A stretch of 64,000 nt of DNA. Origin: Artocarpus heterophyllus (taxonomy: Eukaryota; Streptophyta; Magnoliopsida; Rosales; Moraceae). This document shows positions 35,990 through 49,100 of the stretch, piece after piece. How positions within the stretch are numbered: the first letter of the stretch is position 1; every line of letters begins with the position of its first letter. The position numbers and the translations under genes were made by a program. The stretch lies in the NCBI GenBank assembly GCA_025403435.1, contig CM046350.1, positions 5,553,512-5,617,511 of the forward strand. Direction: 5' to 3'. Below the pieces are notes generated by a model. That model was given only the letters and a program-made list of their open reading frames with translations. It did no database searches and was not told the DNA's origin.

Positions 35990-38900
35990 TGTAACGACTC
36001 TACCTGCGTGACCGTCACTTAATTACTTAACATACATCTACTTAGATTACTTTAATTTTGTGAAACATTTTTTCTATAACTATCTTTTTAAAAGTTAATT
36101 TTGCTAATAAATTTTAATTTGAAACTATTTTTACTTTTTGTTGTAACAAAAATAGTACCATAACATAGAGGTTTAACAGTTATCCAAAACATACATAGAA
36201 CTAGAGTTATATAGTTATACATATTATCAAAAGTGTCATAATTATCAAAAACTATGTGCAGAAAATAAAGTGCGCAATATCCATTTCCCATGACTCTACT
36301 CTAATCGTCCACGCTTCGCCACCATCCATTAAACATTACTAGCAAGTTGTTTACCTATAGTATAAATATTCTTACATGAGCTTTCGCTCAACAATTAAGA
36401 ATAATAATAACTTGCAAAACATTTGAAATAGCATATAATAACAATAAAAATGCATGTACCGATTATGCTTAGTTATGATCTTATCTTATTATTTATCGGG
36501 CCCGAGTCGTCATACTGATTGCTCGCGATCAATGGGATGTTAGGATTTACAAGATCCCAACAACACCATGACGTAATTTAATTTATCTTTTATTTTTAAA
36601 TCTTAAGCCTCTTTGTAAGTCTAGACGTTGGTGCGATTCTCTTAGTTAGTTCATCCTTAGAAGTTTCACTAATCAATTTAGTGAGCATGTAATATAACAT
36701 GACATAGCATACTGTGACTAGAATTTAAACATGCTTACTACTTTTAGAAAAATCATTTATTTTAAACTATCTGAACTGTAGGCTAGATTCCTACTTATCT
36801 ATTTTAGTGAAAGAGGCTTCCCTATCAATCCCGAATTCCCTTTTCTTTAATGGAAACAAATCCATACAAAACATCCATTAAGAGTATGCAAGAATACTTT
36901 ATTCTATGCTATCTAGATTTTAACATAAACATTGGCATTTTGAGCACTATTCCCATTAGTATTTTTCTTCAATCAAAGGAGCATAAAAATCATTATTTCA
37001 ATTACAAGGATTAATTATTTTATTAAATCCTCATGATATTGAATTTTTCTTTTATTGCCATTAGTTCATATTAAAATTAATGACTAATTAAAAACAATTA
37101 ATTGATTAATTATATATCTTCACTCAATCTATATGACCTCAACCAACTAAATTAGATATTTCCTAAATTCATTATTCTTGAACTAAGTTCTAACTAACCA
37201 AATTTTCAATTCATTTAATAGACTTGTAATTGGTTCTAAGCTCATTAAGCCCAAATGATCGTATGACGTCCTATTTATTGTATTGTTGAAACTACGACTC
37301 GAGCAGCTTTTTAGACTAAAAATGGCGTTGGATAGGACTTTAGTTTATCGAGTTTTTATAATAGTTATTTTAGTGTCAAATTGAAAACTATTAAAGTTTA
37401 TCCTTGAAAAATTTTATCTACATAACTTTAAGTTTCAGATAAAAATCACTCTATAAAATGATACTTGAAATCAGTAGCCCACTAAATCTTGGGCTTGTAT
37501 AATTTATCTAAAGTGTTGTAATTTCTTGGTTTGTTAGAAAATAGGATTCTATAGTCACATGATCTTTGTTTATAAAAACTAGTATCAACGAATGCTTTTT
37601 CGATTAGTTTTAGAAAATTATTGTGAAATTATATGTTAAATACAATTTTCTTTTAAAGGTTTTCTCCATAAAATTACTTTTTTGAATATGTGATTTAATG
37701 ATTTTTTATGCTCATTTTGAAGTCTCGATTACTATTTTTTGGCCTATTCATTTTCTGGTTAAACTTTGCAACTTTACCGATTAAAAAGTCTTGACTGCTT
37801 TTATAAAACTCAATTAAAGTTTATTTAAAGGTAGATTTTTACAAAACTTTCTTCACAAGTTCTTCTTTTTGTTGAAAACTATAACTTTTGTATTCGGTAA
37901 AAATTACAACTCGGTCTTGAAGCGACCCAGAACTTGAAAATTGTTTTGAGCCCAAAATATTGTTTTGGATAGTTTTCAAATTTGTCATAACTATATAGCA
38001 GAGGCAGATTTTGGAAAAAGTTTCTTCACAAAAGTTGTCCGTCTCATCGAAATCTAAAATTTTTATGTTCAGAGAAATATGAAATTCAAACCCAAAATGG
38101 TCTGAAAACACTAAAATAATGACAGCATTCAAAACAATTTTTGGCAATTTTTCACAAACTGCTTTTGCGAACTTTTGGGACTGCTTTGGTCAGTTTTTGG
38201 GACTATTTTAAGCAATTTGTAAAAACTGCATAGAAAGCCTATTTAGAAGTAAGATTACATTTTTGCTTAATTGCGAGATTTTGTTAAAAACGTCGAAAAC
38301 TAAAAATTTCATGTTTAGAAAAATTTTTAAAAACCGACTCTAAGGCCTCCATTTAAGTGCTCAAAGTTTGTGGAAAATTTTTCCACAAACCAAATCTTAT
38401 AAAAACATAAATCTATCATGTAACTACTAACTTATTACATCATATATACATAAACTAAACTAACCAACACATAAATAATTATTACAAAACATTTCCTCAC
38501 CCAATCATCAAATCACTCATAAAATTGTAAACTTTGACATTAGTAAATTCAAGGAAAAAGTTTAGAATCCTTACCCTTGACGACAATTTCTTAGTGGTTG
38601 ATCTAGTGTCACTAATTCCTCTTTTCCTTCTTCTTGTTTTAAAACTAAAAACATAAACTTAACCATATAAAAATCTAACCTTGTTTGATCTCTATATAAA
38701 GCTATCTAAGTGAAAATACTTTCTTTTTTAGCTAAGAAATGAGAAGAAAAGTATAAGAATTACCTTAATCAAAATTCTCTAAATTCTCCTTTCTTTTTTT
38801 TTCCTTCTTCTATACCTTGCCTGATCCTCTCCTTTTGCTTGCTTGATTTAGGATCTTTGTGATGAAATTTTTAGAGGGTTTTTGCTTAGGAGAAAACTTG

Positions 38901-39576
38901 ATTTTCTTGGGCAAGAAATGGGAGAAAAACTTTTTGGATGAACTTGAGCTTGATTTTGTTTTGAATAAAGGTGATTTAGGAGAAAATAGCGAAGGAAAAT
39001 TTTTGGGACTTCTCTTGAGGAGGGTTTGGTTTTGAGAGTAAAAGGAGAGGAGAAAAGAGACCAAAAATTTATTCTTAAGGTGGTGCAAGTATTTACAGAC
39101 CCAACCTTAATTAACTTCCTCCACCTAACCTAAGTTTAATTAAGTTTCTAAGTGACTTTGATAGGTTTAATTTTTGGCTTAAATCCCCTAAATTGGCTCC
39201 ATATCTAGGAAGTGGTGGAGTGTGGTTTTTATCTTTTTAATTGCCCAAGTACACCCATCATGATTGTAAGCCTAATTTAAGGGATTGTGTCTCTAGGCTT
39301 TTCTTGCAAGTTACCTCTTAAACAGATAAATCGTTATACTCTTAGCAATGACTAACTTAGTTAATGGGAGATTTTAATATCTGATGGGTCTTTTCTTATT
39401 TTTTAAATATAGTGACACGCTAAACACAATATGAATCGATATCGATATAAGTTTAATCACGTACCAATTTTTGATTGTATTGAGTCTTAAAATTTATTAT
39501 AGGTTTAGTAAAAATTTATACTTGACTTTTTTAGTATCTAGACTCGATAATGACATAGTTTTTGATAGTGTCACTT
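35990..39576 (-). mobile_element. Degenerate Gypsy-type LTR (LTR-C), boundaries approximate
   Basis: The left edge TGTAACGACTC resembles the equivalent end (TGTAACGCCCC) of the LOG-carrying element. A GAGCTTTCGCTCA motif at about 36378-36390 matches the one in LTR-A and LTR-B. The right edge is placed at an AGTGTCACT near 39570-39577, a mutated counterpart of GTGTCACA. ORFs at 37839-38147 and 38810-39088 (minus) are Phe/Lys/Ser-rich without known domains. No target duplication was found, so this may be an old solo LTR or a composite. Confidence 0.4.
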
Positions 39577-40743
39577 TCCAAGTTCGCATAGCATTTTTTA
39601 CTTAAATTACTACTCGTGTAGCTCTGATTTTAAATTAATTGGCAATTAAGGATCTAATACGCATTAGAGTGCTTCTCAGTAAACTGCTAACTTCGTGCTG
39701 CACTCAAAATTCTTATAATTTAATTTTTTAATTTATTTACGGATTGAAATTTTTTTCGCCTTAAGTCGTGGTAAAATTTATGAACCAAATTATTTAATCA
39801 TGAAAGTTAAATTTATCTTTAAAATTCATCATATAATTTTTTTAAAAATATTTTTATATTAATTTTATAAATCTTTCAACCATAAAATTCATAAATGATA
39901 TTTTTTAAAATAATATATTTATTTAAATATATAAATTACATTATCTAATTCTAAAATTTTTCAATCATTACAACGTATACCTAGTCGGGAGTCGTTGCCG
40001 TGAATGATGTGGTCCCCAAAGTGAAGTGAAAATCTTAGGAGCTGCAAAGCCCACGATGTTCATTTACATTTTCTGGGCTTTTTACAAATATGTGACTTTA
40101 ATATAAATTAGAATATTGGTAATGCAGGCTCCCTCGTGTGCTCTGATAGCCCGGCTTTTTAACGCATCATGTGTGATCGTGACAATTTGCAAGCTGCATT
40201 TAAAGATAAAATGGGACAGACAACAAAACGATATCTTGTACAAAAAATAACAAAAAGTAATGTTTATCTCAGTTAAAAAGATAGGTCTTTTTCGGTGCAG
40301 ACCCTAACTGGTAGTATATTTCAAATAATTAGATAAGATCAAAATTGTTTTTTCTACCGATCTATAGCTCTCAAATCAGTACAGCTGCTTTTTCAGTATC
40401 TTTCCAGAAATCGTGAGTACATAAAAATAATGGATCCACAAAGAGAGTTGGCCTGCCAATTGTGATTCTTGTGTGTGCGCACTTTTATGGCAAATTCCAC
40501 TACTACCTGCAATTATCAGCGCGAAAGTTCCCACGTGGTACAGAACATTGCAGGCCAAGAATTGCATTTGACATGATCAATGGATTTTCCAATTCAGGGA
40601 ACTGCAATTCTACCCAAAAAAAAAAAAATTTGTGGTCGTTTTTCTTCTTTGTACCGCTAAGATATTTTTGTTATTTCTATTTTAAAGAGAATTTTTATTA
40701 TATTACTATTTTTTATTGAGAATTTTATGATAGGATACAAGAA
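39577..40743. other. Intergenic region, no gene recognised
   Basis: Very AT-rich around 39720-39960, then mixed sequence. ORFs at 40376-40567 and 40462-40719 overlap on opposite strands without known domains. Confidence 0.45.
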
Positions 40744-41695
40744 GATATATTTAGAATTATTTTCACATTTGTCTCTGAACTATGCCATTTATGTCACTTT
40801 GTCCTCTAACTTTCAAATATACTACTCAATCCCCTCAAACTTTATTCTGTAAGCAAGTATCCCTTCCATCCAGCTCCATTAGTTTTGAGAGGTTTTTCGC
40901 AAAATATTTTTATATTTTTCCCCCAAACTATGTCACTTATATTATTTTACCCCCGGACTATCAAAATGTATTACTACGTCCCTTTTTGTTAGCAAATAAT
41001 TTCATTCCATCTAATTATGTTTGGCAAATAAATTGATTTGTTTTTCTTCTAATTTTACAATGCCTCTACGGCAAAGCAGTCTATATATCCACAACTTGCA
41101 TATTAATATTTTTACAATATGCCATTCAAATACAAATAAAAAGAAAATTTAAGAGGTAGTTCTTTATGAAATTAAAATAGTGTGTTCTTTTTTGGAAAAA
41201 AAAAACCTTGAAAAACTCTATTCTTTTAAGGAATTTTGTGAGTTTTTTCTCCTTAAGCTCTTTTATATGGTTGGAATGGCCTATTGCAAAAAATAATACT
41301 TTTTCCTTGAACTCTTTTTTCTGTAGTCTATTTTTTCTCTTAAACTCATTTTTAGGTTTGGGTTTTTCCCTCAAAGTTAGAAGAAAAAAACGTTGACTTG
41401 TAAAGCTAAAGAAAATTGGACGGAAAAAGGTTATTTGCTAACAAAAAAAAAAATTTGAGGGGACATAGTGACATATATTGAAAGTCGATGGGTATAAAAT
41501 AAAATAAGTGATATAATTTGGGTGAAAATATAAAAAATATTTCGCAAAGAACTGTCCAAAAACTAACGGAGTTGGATGGAATATGAAAATTTGCTAATGG
41601 AACAAAATTTACGGGAATTAAATGATATGTTTTAAAAATCAAGAGTAAAAAGTAATATAGTTCAAGAGACAAATATAAAAATAATCAAGCCAAAC
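40744..41695. mobile_element. Fold-back (long inverted repeat) DNA element, Mutator-like or MITE
   Basis: The left arm (about 40744-41040) and the right arm (about 41405-41695) are diverged reverse complements. The left reads TTTGTCTCT.GAACTAT, CCATCCA.CTCC.TTAGTTTT, TTTTTCGCAAAATATTTTTA, CAAACTATGTCACTTAT and TTTTTGTTAGCAAATAA, and the right gives the same series inverted. A spacer of about 360 bases encodes nothing recognisable. Each arm itself looks like two related sub-units. This type of repeat is common in plant genomes. Confidence 0.6.
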
Positions 41696-42654
41696 TTCAT
41701 TTTACCATAAGGAAGGCACTGTTATAAACTGTCAAATCAGGTTGCAATTATAATTTAACGATGAAAGCATATTATTCAAGCCAAACTTAATAAAGACATG
41801 ACCGTACAAAATTATGTTTACCACAAATTTCTCCTTTATTGTATTCATGGAACCTCATTCATTTTTCACTTTTCACATGATTAACATTATTGTGTTATGT
41901 GTTATTTATTTAAGGCTCTTGTTTTAGTTTTAGTACATAATAGCCACACTGTACGTCTCAATTCCCACATGTTGCATGCTGAGTTCGATTTTTATAGGCC
42001 TCGTTAGGATCTGAATTAATAAACTTTAGGGGATTTTTTATCTTTTAAATTAGTTTGTACTTAAATTGGACGCAAAAATAAAAAATAAAAAAAAAACTAA
42101 ATTGGAATTACGGGTTATAATTGAACAAGAAAATCCTTTTCAAGAACAGCAATTTACATATTAATTATTTAACATCCTGCCATTTTTTCCCAAATAAACT
42201 AACAGAGGAATTATGTGTTTTTTAATGCTCCAAAAAATCTATTCACGTACTTTAATTATGTAAATTATGTCTTATCCAGATCCCAATTCCGTTCCAAATT
42301 ATTAAAATATGGAATACATGTCCCTGGAAAACTATACATTATATAATGTTTTAAGGAGGTTCCACATACGTTTTGGTCTCCTTCACTTTGGCGGGAAAAA
42401 AACATTATTCATGCCAAATATGCTTATTATAATTATTCATAAACAAACCTTCTTTTTTTTTTTTTTTTTTTTCCTTTTGGCTATGGACATAAACAAACTA
42501 TTTATTTAAGGTGATGGGGATGGGGACGGGGCCAGGTAGCAACCCCAAGACAAAAAAGTGAAGTTTAACTGGAATATGGGTATAAGGAATAAGGATAGTC
42601 AATGTAACATAATAGAGTTCAATTTCCGGGGAAAAAAAGGTATTGATGAATAGA

Positions 42655-43570
42655 ATAAGGGTCAGTTTGAGGGTTTTTCAAAAGTTGTTTTTGACTTTTA
42701 AGTTTAGAAGCAAATTGAATGATTTATCAGAAGTGTTTTTGCTCTTTAAAAATACTTTACATTAAAGCATAAAATATGGCTTCTCAAAAAAATACTTGTA
42801 AAATAGACTTTAAAACTTGTACTTAAATATAACTTTTTTTAACTTATTTAAAAAATTTAAAACCATTTTAATTCATCTAAACTCTTTTAAAAATATGGTT
42901 CCAAACACTTTATTAAACAACTACAGTTTTTGCTTCTTTTTTTCTACTAACTAAAAGCACAAGCAAAAATTATGTCAAATGGACCCTAAAAACCTGTTTG
43001 GAATGACTTAAAAAAAAGGTTACTTTTGATTTATTTAGTCTAAAAGCTGTTTTCCACATGTTTGGGTAGACCTTTGAAAAATGCTTTTGACTTTGTTAAG
43101 TACTTCTGGGACAAGCAAACCATTTAAATGTTTTTGGCTTCTCTCTTTCTCTTGATTAAAAACACAAACAAAAGTTGTGCTAAATAGGTCCTAAGAGTCT
43201 GTTTAAAATGGCTTAAAAAAGGCTACTTTTGATTTATTTAGTCTACAAGTTGTTTTTCGACACGTTTGAATGGACCTTTAGATAAATGCTTTTGATTTTA
43301 TTAAGTATTTTGAGGACAGACAAACTATTTAACGCTTGTGAAAAGTTTTTTTATTTACATTTTTAACATTTTATTTGAGAATAATAAATTAAAAACTTGG
43401 ATTATATTATTTTTATATCAATAAAAGCTTTTGACTTATTTAACAAAATTAATTCAAAAACACTTTAAAATAAAAAAGCAATTTTCATGCACTAATTAAA
43501 AAGTATTAGTTTATACTTCTATTCTCTTCTTTTATAAAGTTAAGCACACATTATCTCAAACAAGCCTTAA
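42655..43570 (+). repeat. Cluster of MITE-like units, family 3
   Basis: Three related units follow each other. The second (from about 42990) and third (from about 43196) share CTGTTT..AATG.CTTAAAAAA, GGTTACTTTTGATTTATTTA/GGCTACTTTTGATTTATTTA, GTCTA.AAG.TGTTTT and AATGCTTTTGA.TTT.TTAAGTA. The first (42660-42985) matches the copy at 18165-18625 more closely. No coding content. Confidence 0.55.
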
Positions 43571-43910
43571 AGAATATATTTTCGTTCAAACAAATAACTG
43601 ACATTTTGACTAATGAAATGGAATGGATTGTAGTAGTTTTGGATGAATGAGACAATGCGGACAACTTACATTATTTCTGTTTTAAACTATAAAAAGGAAC
43701 AGGACTACAAGGCCTTGGTTTAGGAATCATCATCTACTATATAGTTGATAGAATCATCATTTTCTATCGTTGATAGAATTATTATTATTATTATTATTGT
43801 TTTTCCATTGCAAAAACTGAGAGCCACCAAATGTTGGGATGTACTTTTTCACAATAGCGATTCGATTCCAGGACTGCTTTCAAAAACAAAGAAGGGTTGA
43901 GGGACCAAAA

Positions 43911-44677
43911 GTAGGGGTGGCAACCAACCGGTTGATGGCAGCAATCACAGAAATTGCACCACATTGTGCCACGTAGTGTCTGCAGTTTTTTTTTTTTTTT
44001 TTAATAGTTTGTAGTTTTATACCGCATTTTGCGGTTTAATTTAGGGCTTAAAAATTTTCAATGCCGCAGTTAACCAAATAGGATCACTTGTTTTTATAAA
44101 ACATTATTTCTTTTTAGAATGAGTAATATTAAAAAAGAAATTACAAACAGTAATATCTGTACTTATAATAATAGTCTCAAATTATAAGAAACTGCGACCT
44201 TAATAAACAATCGATTCTACCAATAAACTTGAATGAATTGCTTAAAGAGAAATACTTGTGTATAGTGTTCCAAACACAGACAACGAAATAGGTATGCTAG
44301 TAATCTAGCAAAATCATGATTCTTCAACACAACTACTACGATCGATGAAAAAATTTAATCAACTAAAATCGAGAGACCCGTAGCGCGAAAGACATGCAGA
44401 ACAGAACTAAAAAAATAAATCTAGCAGACTGAATACATAAACCCAAGGCTAAAAGACAACACAAACATACCACTAGATCAGGATAAAACCCATTACTATT
44501 ACAAACTACAACACAAGAAAAACAGAAGAAAAATCCCAAGTACCGCTCACAAAATCTCCAATGATGCGAATGACTGATTAAATGAACAACCAGCGAAAGC
44601 AATATAACTCGAGACGTGCACGATATGGTCGAGTAGCTGCCCAAATAGGGGTGCATAATCCCCACGCGCCACCCCTA
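43911..44677. mobile_element. Possible non-autonomous hAT element
   Basis: GTAGGGGTGGCA at 43911 and GCCACCCCTAC ending at 44677 form an 11-base inverted repeat of the kind at hAT element ends. No matching eight-base target duplication is visible (GACCAAAA against AACTATAG), so the pairing may be fortuitous. The minus-strand ORF at 44363-44665 shows no transposase motif. Confidence 0.3.
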
Positions 44678-44679
44678 CA

Positions 44680-45920
44680 ACTATAGGAATCTCATTGCCG
44701 TGCAGATTGAACACCTAAAAGATTTCGGTTACAAGATGTTACACATCCCAAAAATAACGTTCCAAACCAATGATAACCAATCTCTACCTCACTTTCGATC
44801 CACCCAACTCGAGCTCCACGCAGCACCCTTACCACGCAAACCCACCAAAAAGTCCAGTGTATGGCAAGTTTGATGACCAAAATTTAAGGCCAGAAGCCTG
44901 ACAACGTCGCAGGGATTGTCCAAAAACTTAAGCCTTCCCACCCTCTTTAGACCTTTCTCTCTCCTCTCTAAGGCCCGCACTTATTTCTTGTTTTTTTTAC
45001 ATGATCTCTATAAGATAACTGAAGTATCCTTTTTTATCTTCGGATCATTAATCAATTCTATTTAAGGTCTATTCGGTGCATTGGAAAAGATAGTCTTAGA
45101 AGATTGAACTTGTTTGTATTCAAAAGGATATAATAAAATTTTAGTTAATTTAATCCTATATTTGATGTTGTATTATTAGGACAAGAGCCTTTTGTAAAAT
45201 TTTTTCAAAAATTTAAGTCAAATTGTAATTTTTTAAAATTAAAAAGACAAAAATATAATTATTAAAAATTATTTCCATCACATAAAATTTATATTTTGAC
45301 CTTTTATTTTTTTAAAAAATTATAATTTAACCCTAAATTTTTGCAAATAGGTAATTAAAGATTTTCACAACTTATAAAAATTAACTTTAATCCTATGTTT
45401 TAGCAGAGAATTGCATAATCTCCTTCTAAGAGGATTCAAACATAAATTAAACAAGAACTTATTTAATTTAATCTTTTAAAATTTCATCAAACAAAATATT
45501 AAAATTTAATCTAATCTAATCTTTTCTAATGCTACCCACCAATATAGCCTTGTGTACTAAAACAAAATCATGCGCCTCATAAACATGCAACTTTATCAAG
45601 GAACCGGAGGGAGGTACATGTCCTTTTCTGGAAAGAGTCCCTCCCCTTTTTCCTCTTTTTTCTTTTTTTAAATTTTTTTGGTTTGTTGAAGAGGTCCCAC
45701 CTTCTCTTTGGCTTCCCTCACCGCGTTCACCCTCACTCAGAAGCCTGAAACTCGCTTTGACTCGGCAACGTCTTTGATTTGAATTCTAAATAATTTTTGT
45801 CCCTAAAAACAAAAAAAGTAAAAACCCGGGTGATTCGCAAGCCAAAATTTTTTAAAAAACGTGTGGACGGTGAGAGGCATATTAGACCTTTCAGTCCCTC
45901 CCTCTAGCTTTGTTTACATT
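44680..45920. other. Intergenic region upstream of the lipoxygenase gene
   Basis: Overlapping minus-strand ORFs at 44692-44980 have no known domain. The remainder is AT-rich and featureless apart from the promoter-proximal part. Confidence 0.4.
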
Positions 45921-45927
45921 GATTCCC

Positions 45928-45936
45928 TATATATAC
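45928..45936 (+). promoter_or_regulatory. TATA box of the lipoxygenase gene
   Basis: TATATATAC lies about 210 bases before the start codon. No closer TATA-like sequence is present, and the intervening DNA has the pyrimidine- and CA-rich look of a 5' UTR. Confidence 0.55.
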
Positions 45937-46090
45937 AACATAAATTCAGTCCCACTGCTGATCAAATCAAGCACTTCGTTTCCCACAACCCGACCCCATT
46001 TCTCATCTCTCCCCACACACACCAATAAATAGGCACTACACTAAAACTGTGTATCTATCAACCTCTAAAATAACTAGAGAGAGAAAGCAA

Positions 46091-46112
46091 GAGAGAGAGA
46101 GAGAGAGAGAGA
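46091..46112 (+). repeat. (GA)n tract in the lipoxygenase 5' UTR
   Basis: An uninterrupted GA run lies 27 bases before the ATG. GA repeats near plant starts are known targets of BPC (GAGA-binding) factors; that role here is inference. The MYB gene has the same arrangement. Confidence 0.75.
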
Positions 46113-46138
46113 TCAGAGGAGATAATAACAAGACAAAA

Positions 46139-49100
46139 ATGGAACTTGCTAAAGAAATCATGGGCAGCTCCGTATTGGAACGGACTTGTTTTGCTTCTTC
46201 CTCAAAAGTGTTTCTAACTAACAATCATGGCCTTGGCCTGCTGCGGCAAAACCGTTTGTTGGGTAGGCCTATTTTGGTTTCTAATTTGCATTTGAGGAAG
46301 GCAGTGAAAACTAGTAGTGGTCCCCTGGCGGCTGTTAGCGAGGATTTGGTACGGAAGGCTGTACCTGCAGCCAGTAATGTTCCCGAGAAGCCTGTCAAGT
46401 TCAAGGTCAGAGCTGTGGTCACTGTGAGGAACAAGAACAAGGAGGACTTGAAGGAAACCTTAGTTAAGCACTTGGATGCCTTCACTGACAAAATTGGCAG
46501 GAATGTCGTTTTTCAACTTATCAGCACAGAATTAGACCCAAGTAAGCCAAACCCCTTTTTCTCTTTCATCATTCTGTTGTCGTTTTTGGGTTGTTTTTGA
46601 TGAATTATTTGATTCTGGCTTTGTGAAGAAACAAAGAGTCCTAAGAAGAGCAAGGAAGCCGTGCTGAAAGACTGGTCAAAGAAATCGGTTGTGAGAGCGG
46701 AGCGCGTGAATTACACGGCAGAGTTTGTTGTGGAGTCGAATTTTGGGGTGCCGGGAGCGATCACGGTGGCAAACAAGCATCAGAAAGAGTTCTACCTTGA
46801 GGCAATCACCATTGAAGGATTTGCTTGTGGCCCTCTACATTTCCCCTGCAACTCTTGGGTTCAGTCCACCAAAGATCATCCAGAAAAGAGGATTTTCTTC
46901 TCTAATAAGGTAGATGTTACTGCTGTTTTTATTTTTATTTTTATTGTTTTATTATTTTTTATGTCGTTTTCCAAACCTGAAGGTTGATGCAAGCTGGTTT
47001 TGTCTTTTGGTGATCTTGCTTGATCACGTATTATATTAATGCTCAAACCAAATAATTTAGGTTTGAATATTTGCAAAATGACAAGATCACAATATATGAT
47101 CATTCTCTTATGTTACGTAGACAAAAAAACAAAATGAAAAAAAAAGAGGGCAGAAAAGGAGTTGAATAGTTCAAGGGTGGCTGTTATTTTGAGCGTGTTG
47201 ATGATATTTCAAAGCTGACCCGGGAAGAAAGGTTCTATGTTGTGGTACAGCAAAAAAATGGAGAAGAAAAGAAAAAGTCTTATTAATAAAGAGTAGTTGA
47301 AGCGACCGGAAGGTAGATGGTCCAGTGTGAAATTTTTCTATCGGACGGCGAGTCGTTTGCCTTGAAAATCAAAATAAAGACGAAAAGTCAAATTAAGGCA
47401 AGGAGAGTAAATTGATTTTTCAGGTGAATGATTTGAGAAGTTTGAAAATAATAATACGAGTAATCTTGTTTGATTTCTAGAGTTACAATTTAATTACTAA
47501 ACAAAATAGTGTATCCTACAAAATAAAAAACAACACACTAGCTAGACTACAGTATGTCCTACTCAAAAAAAAAAAAAAAAAACATTAGTTAAACTAGGAT
47601 CTATAATTTTATGAGTAACAAATTTTAACCAATAGGGGTGAAAAAAAATTCTAATAATAATGAGTATAATATACCTTGATTTTCTCGCTTCATATATTAA
47701 TTCAAGAATAACAGAGTTTTAAGAGGCACAAATTGAGAGTTAGAGAAGCATATTTTTTCTTTGTTGATTCCCATGAGTCCATCATTATTTTTTTATTTTA
47801 TTTACTTACTGTTATGCCTTTCAATTTAAAAGTCTTTTAATCTGCTATTTTGTTAATAAACCCTTAATTTGGCGCAGCCATATTTACCAAGCGAGACTCC
47901 AGCTGGGCTCAGAGCTTTAAGAGAAAAGGAGCTAAAATACCTTAGAGGAGATGGCAAAGGAGTAAGAAAATTATCAGACAGGATCTACGACTTCGACGTG
48001 TACAATGATTTGGGAAATCCAGATAAAGGAATTGAGTCTGCTCGTCCTATTCTTGGAGGCCAAAATATCCCATATCCTAGACGGTGTCGTACTGGTCGTC
48101 CCCCAAGTTACACAGGTAAAAAACATTAAATACACAAATATTATAAAAAAATATTATTCACAGTCCGAAAATAGGTTAAAACAGGTGAGAGCCGAAAAAA
48201 ATATCTGATAGTCAGTCCTTTGGCCCTAAAACTTGTAAAAAAAAGTGATTTTATTTTTTATCAAATTTGACTGTTTTAAAACATGCACCATTGACGGGTT
48301 TTTAATGGGTGTATATGTAGATATGCGTTCGGAGAGCAGAGTTGAGAAGCCATTGCCAATTTACGTGCCAAGAGATGAACAATTTGAGGAGTCAAAGCAG
48401 GACACATTCTCTTTTGGAAGACTTAAAGCGGTTCTTCACAACTTGATTCCTTCTTTGAAGGCTAGCATTTCTGCTGAGAATCATGAATTCAGTGGTTTCT
48501 CGGACATTGACAACCTTTACAGTGAAGGAGTTCTTCTTAAATTGGGTTTGCAAGATGAGCTCTTGAATAAGCTCCCATTGCCTAATGTCGTTAGCATAAT
48601 TCAAGAAAACCGTGGCATTCTCAAATACGACACCCCCAAGATTCTTTCCAGTGAGTATATTATGATTATTAATAAAATTTTCTCCTTTAATTACTTCAAA
48701 ATTTTGGAGTTCTTAATTTTTCTTTTAACTAATTGTAATTTCATTTGCAGAGGACACATTTGCCTGGCTTAGGGATGATGAATTTGCTCGTCAAGCGATT
48801 GCCGGAGTTAATCCGGTGAACATAGAAAGAATGAAAGTGTTTCCACCAGAGAGCAAGCTTGATCCTCAACTCTACGGTCCTCGATTGAAGTCTGCACTCA
48901 AAGAAGAGCACATTTTGGGCCAACTCAATGGCATGACTGTACAACAGGTACAGAACATCAAAAAATTAATTTCTTAATTTGAGTAAACATCTTAATAATA
49001 AATTGAATTTAGTCCCATCTGTTCCTAACATGTTGTTATTCTTTTATTATTTATTGCCGCAGGCGCTAGACGAAAATAAGCTGTTTATGGTAGACTACCA

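Noticed and set aside
38810..39088. Ser/Lys/Phe-rich 92-residue ORF
   Set aside because: Composition follows poly-A/T stretches in LTR-C; no gag or other motif.
46049..46138. N-terminal extension of the lipoxygenase rich in Arg-Glu
   Set aside because: The frame opens at GTG, not ATG, and the Arg-Glu repeat is just the GA tract of the 5' UTR.
46876..47877. Large second lipoxygenase intron as possible mobile insertion
   Set aside because: It is 968 bases of AT-rich sequence with good GT..AG ends and no repeat ends.
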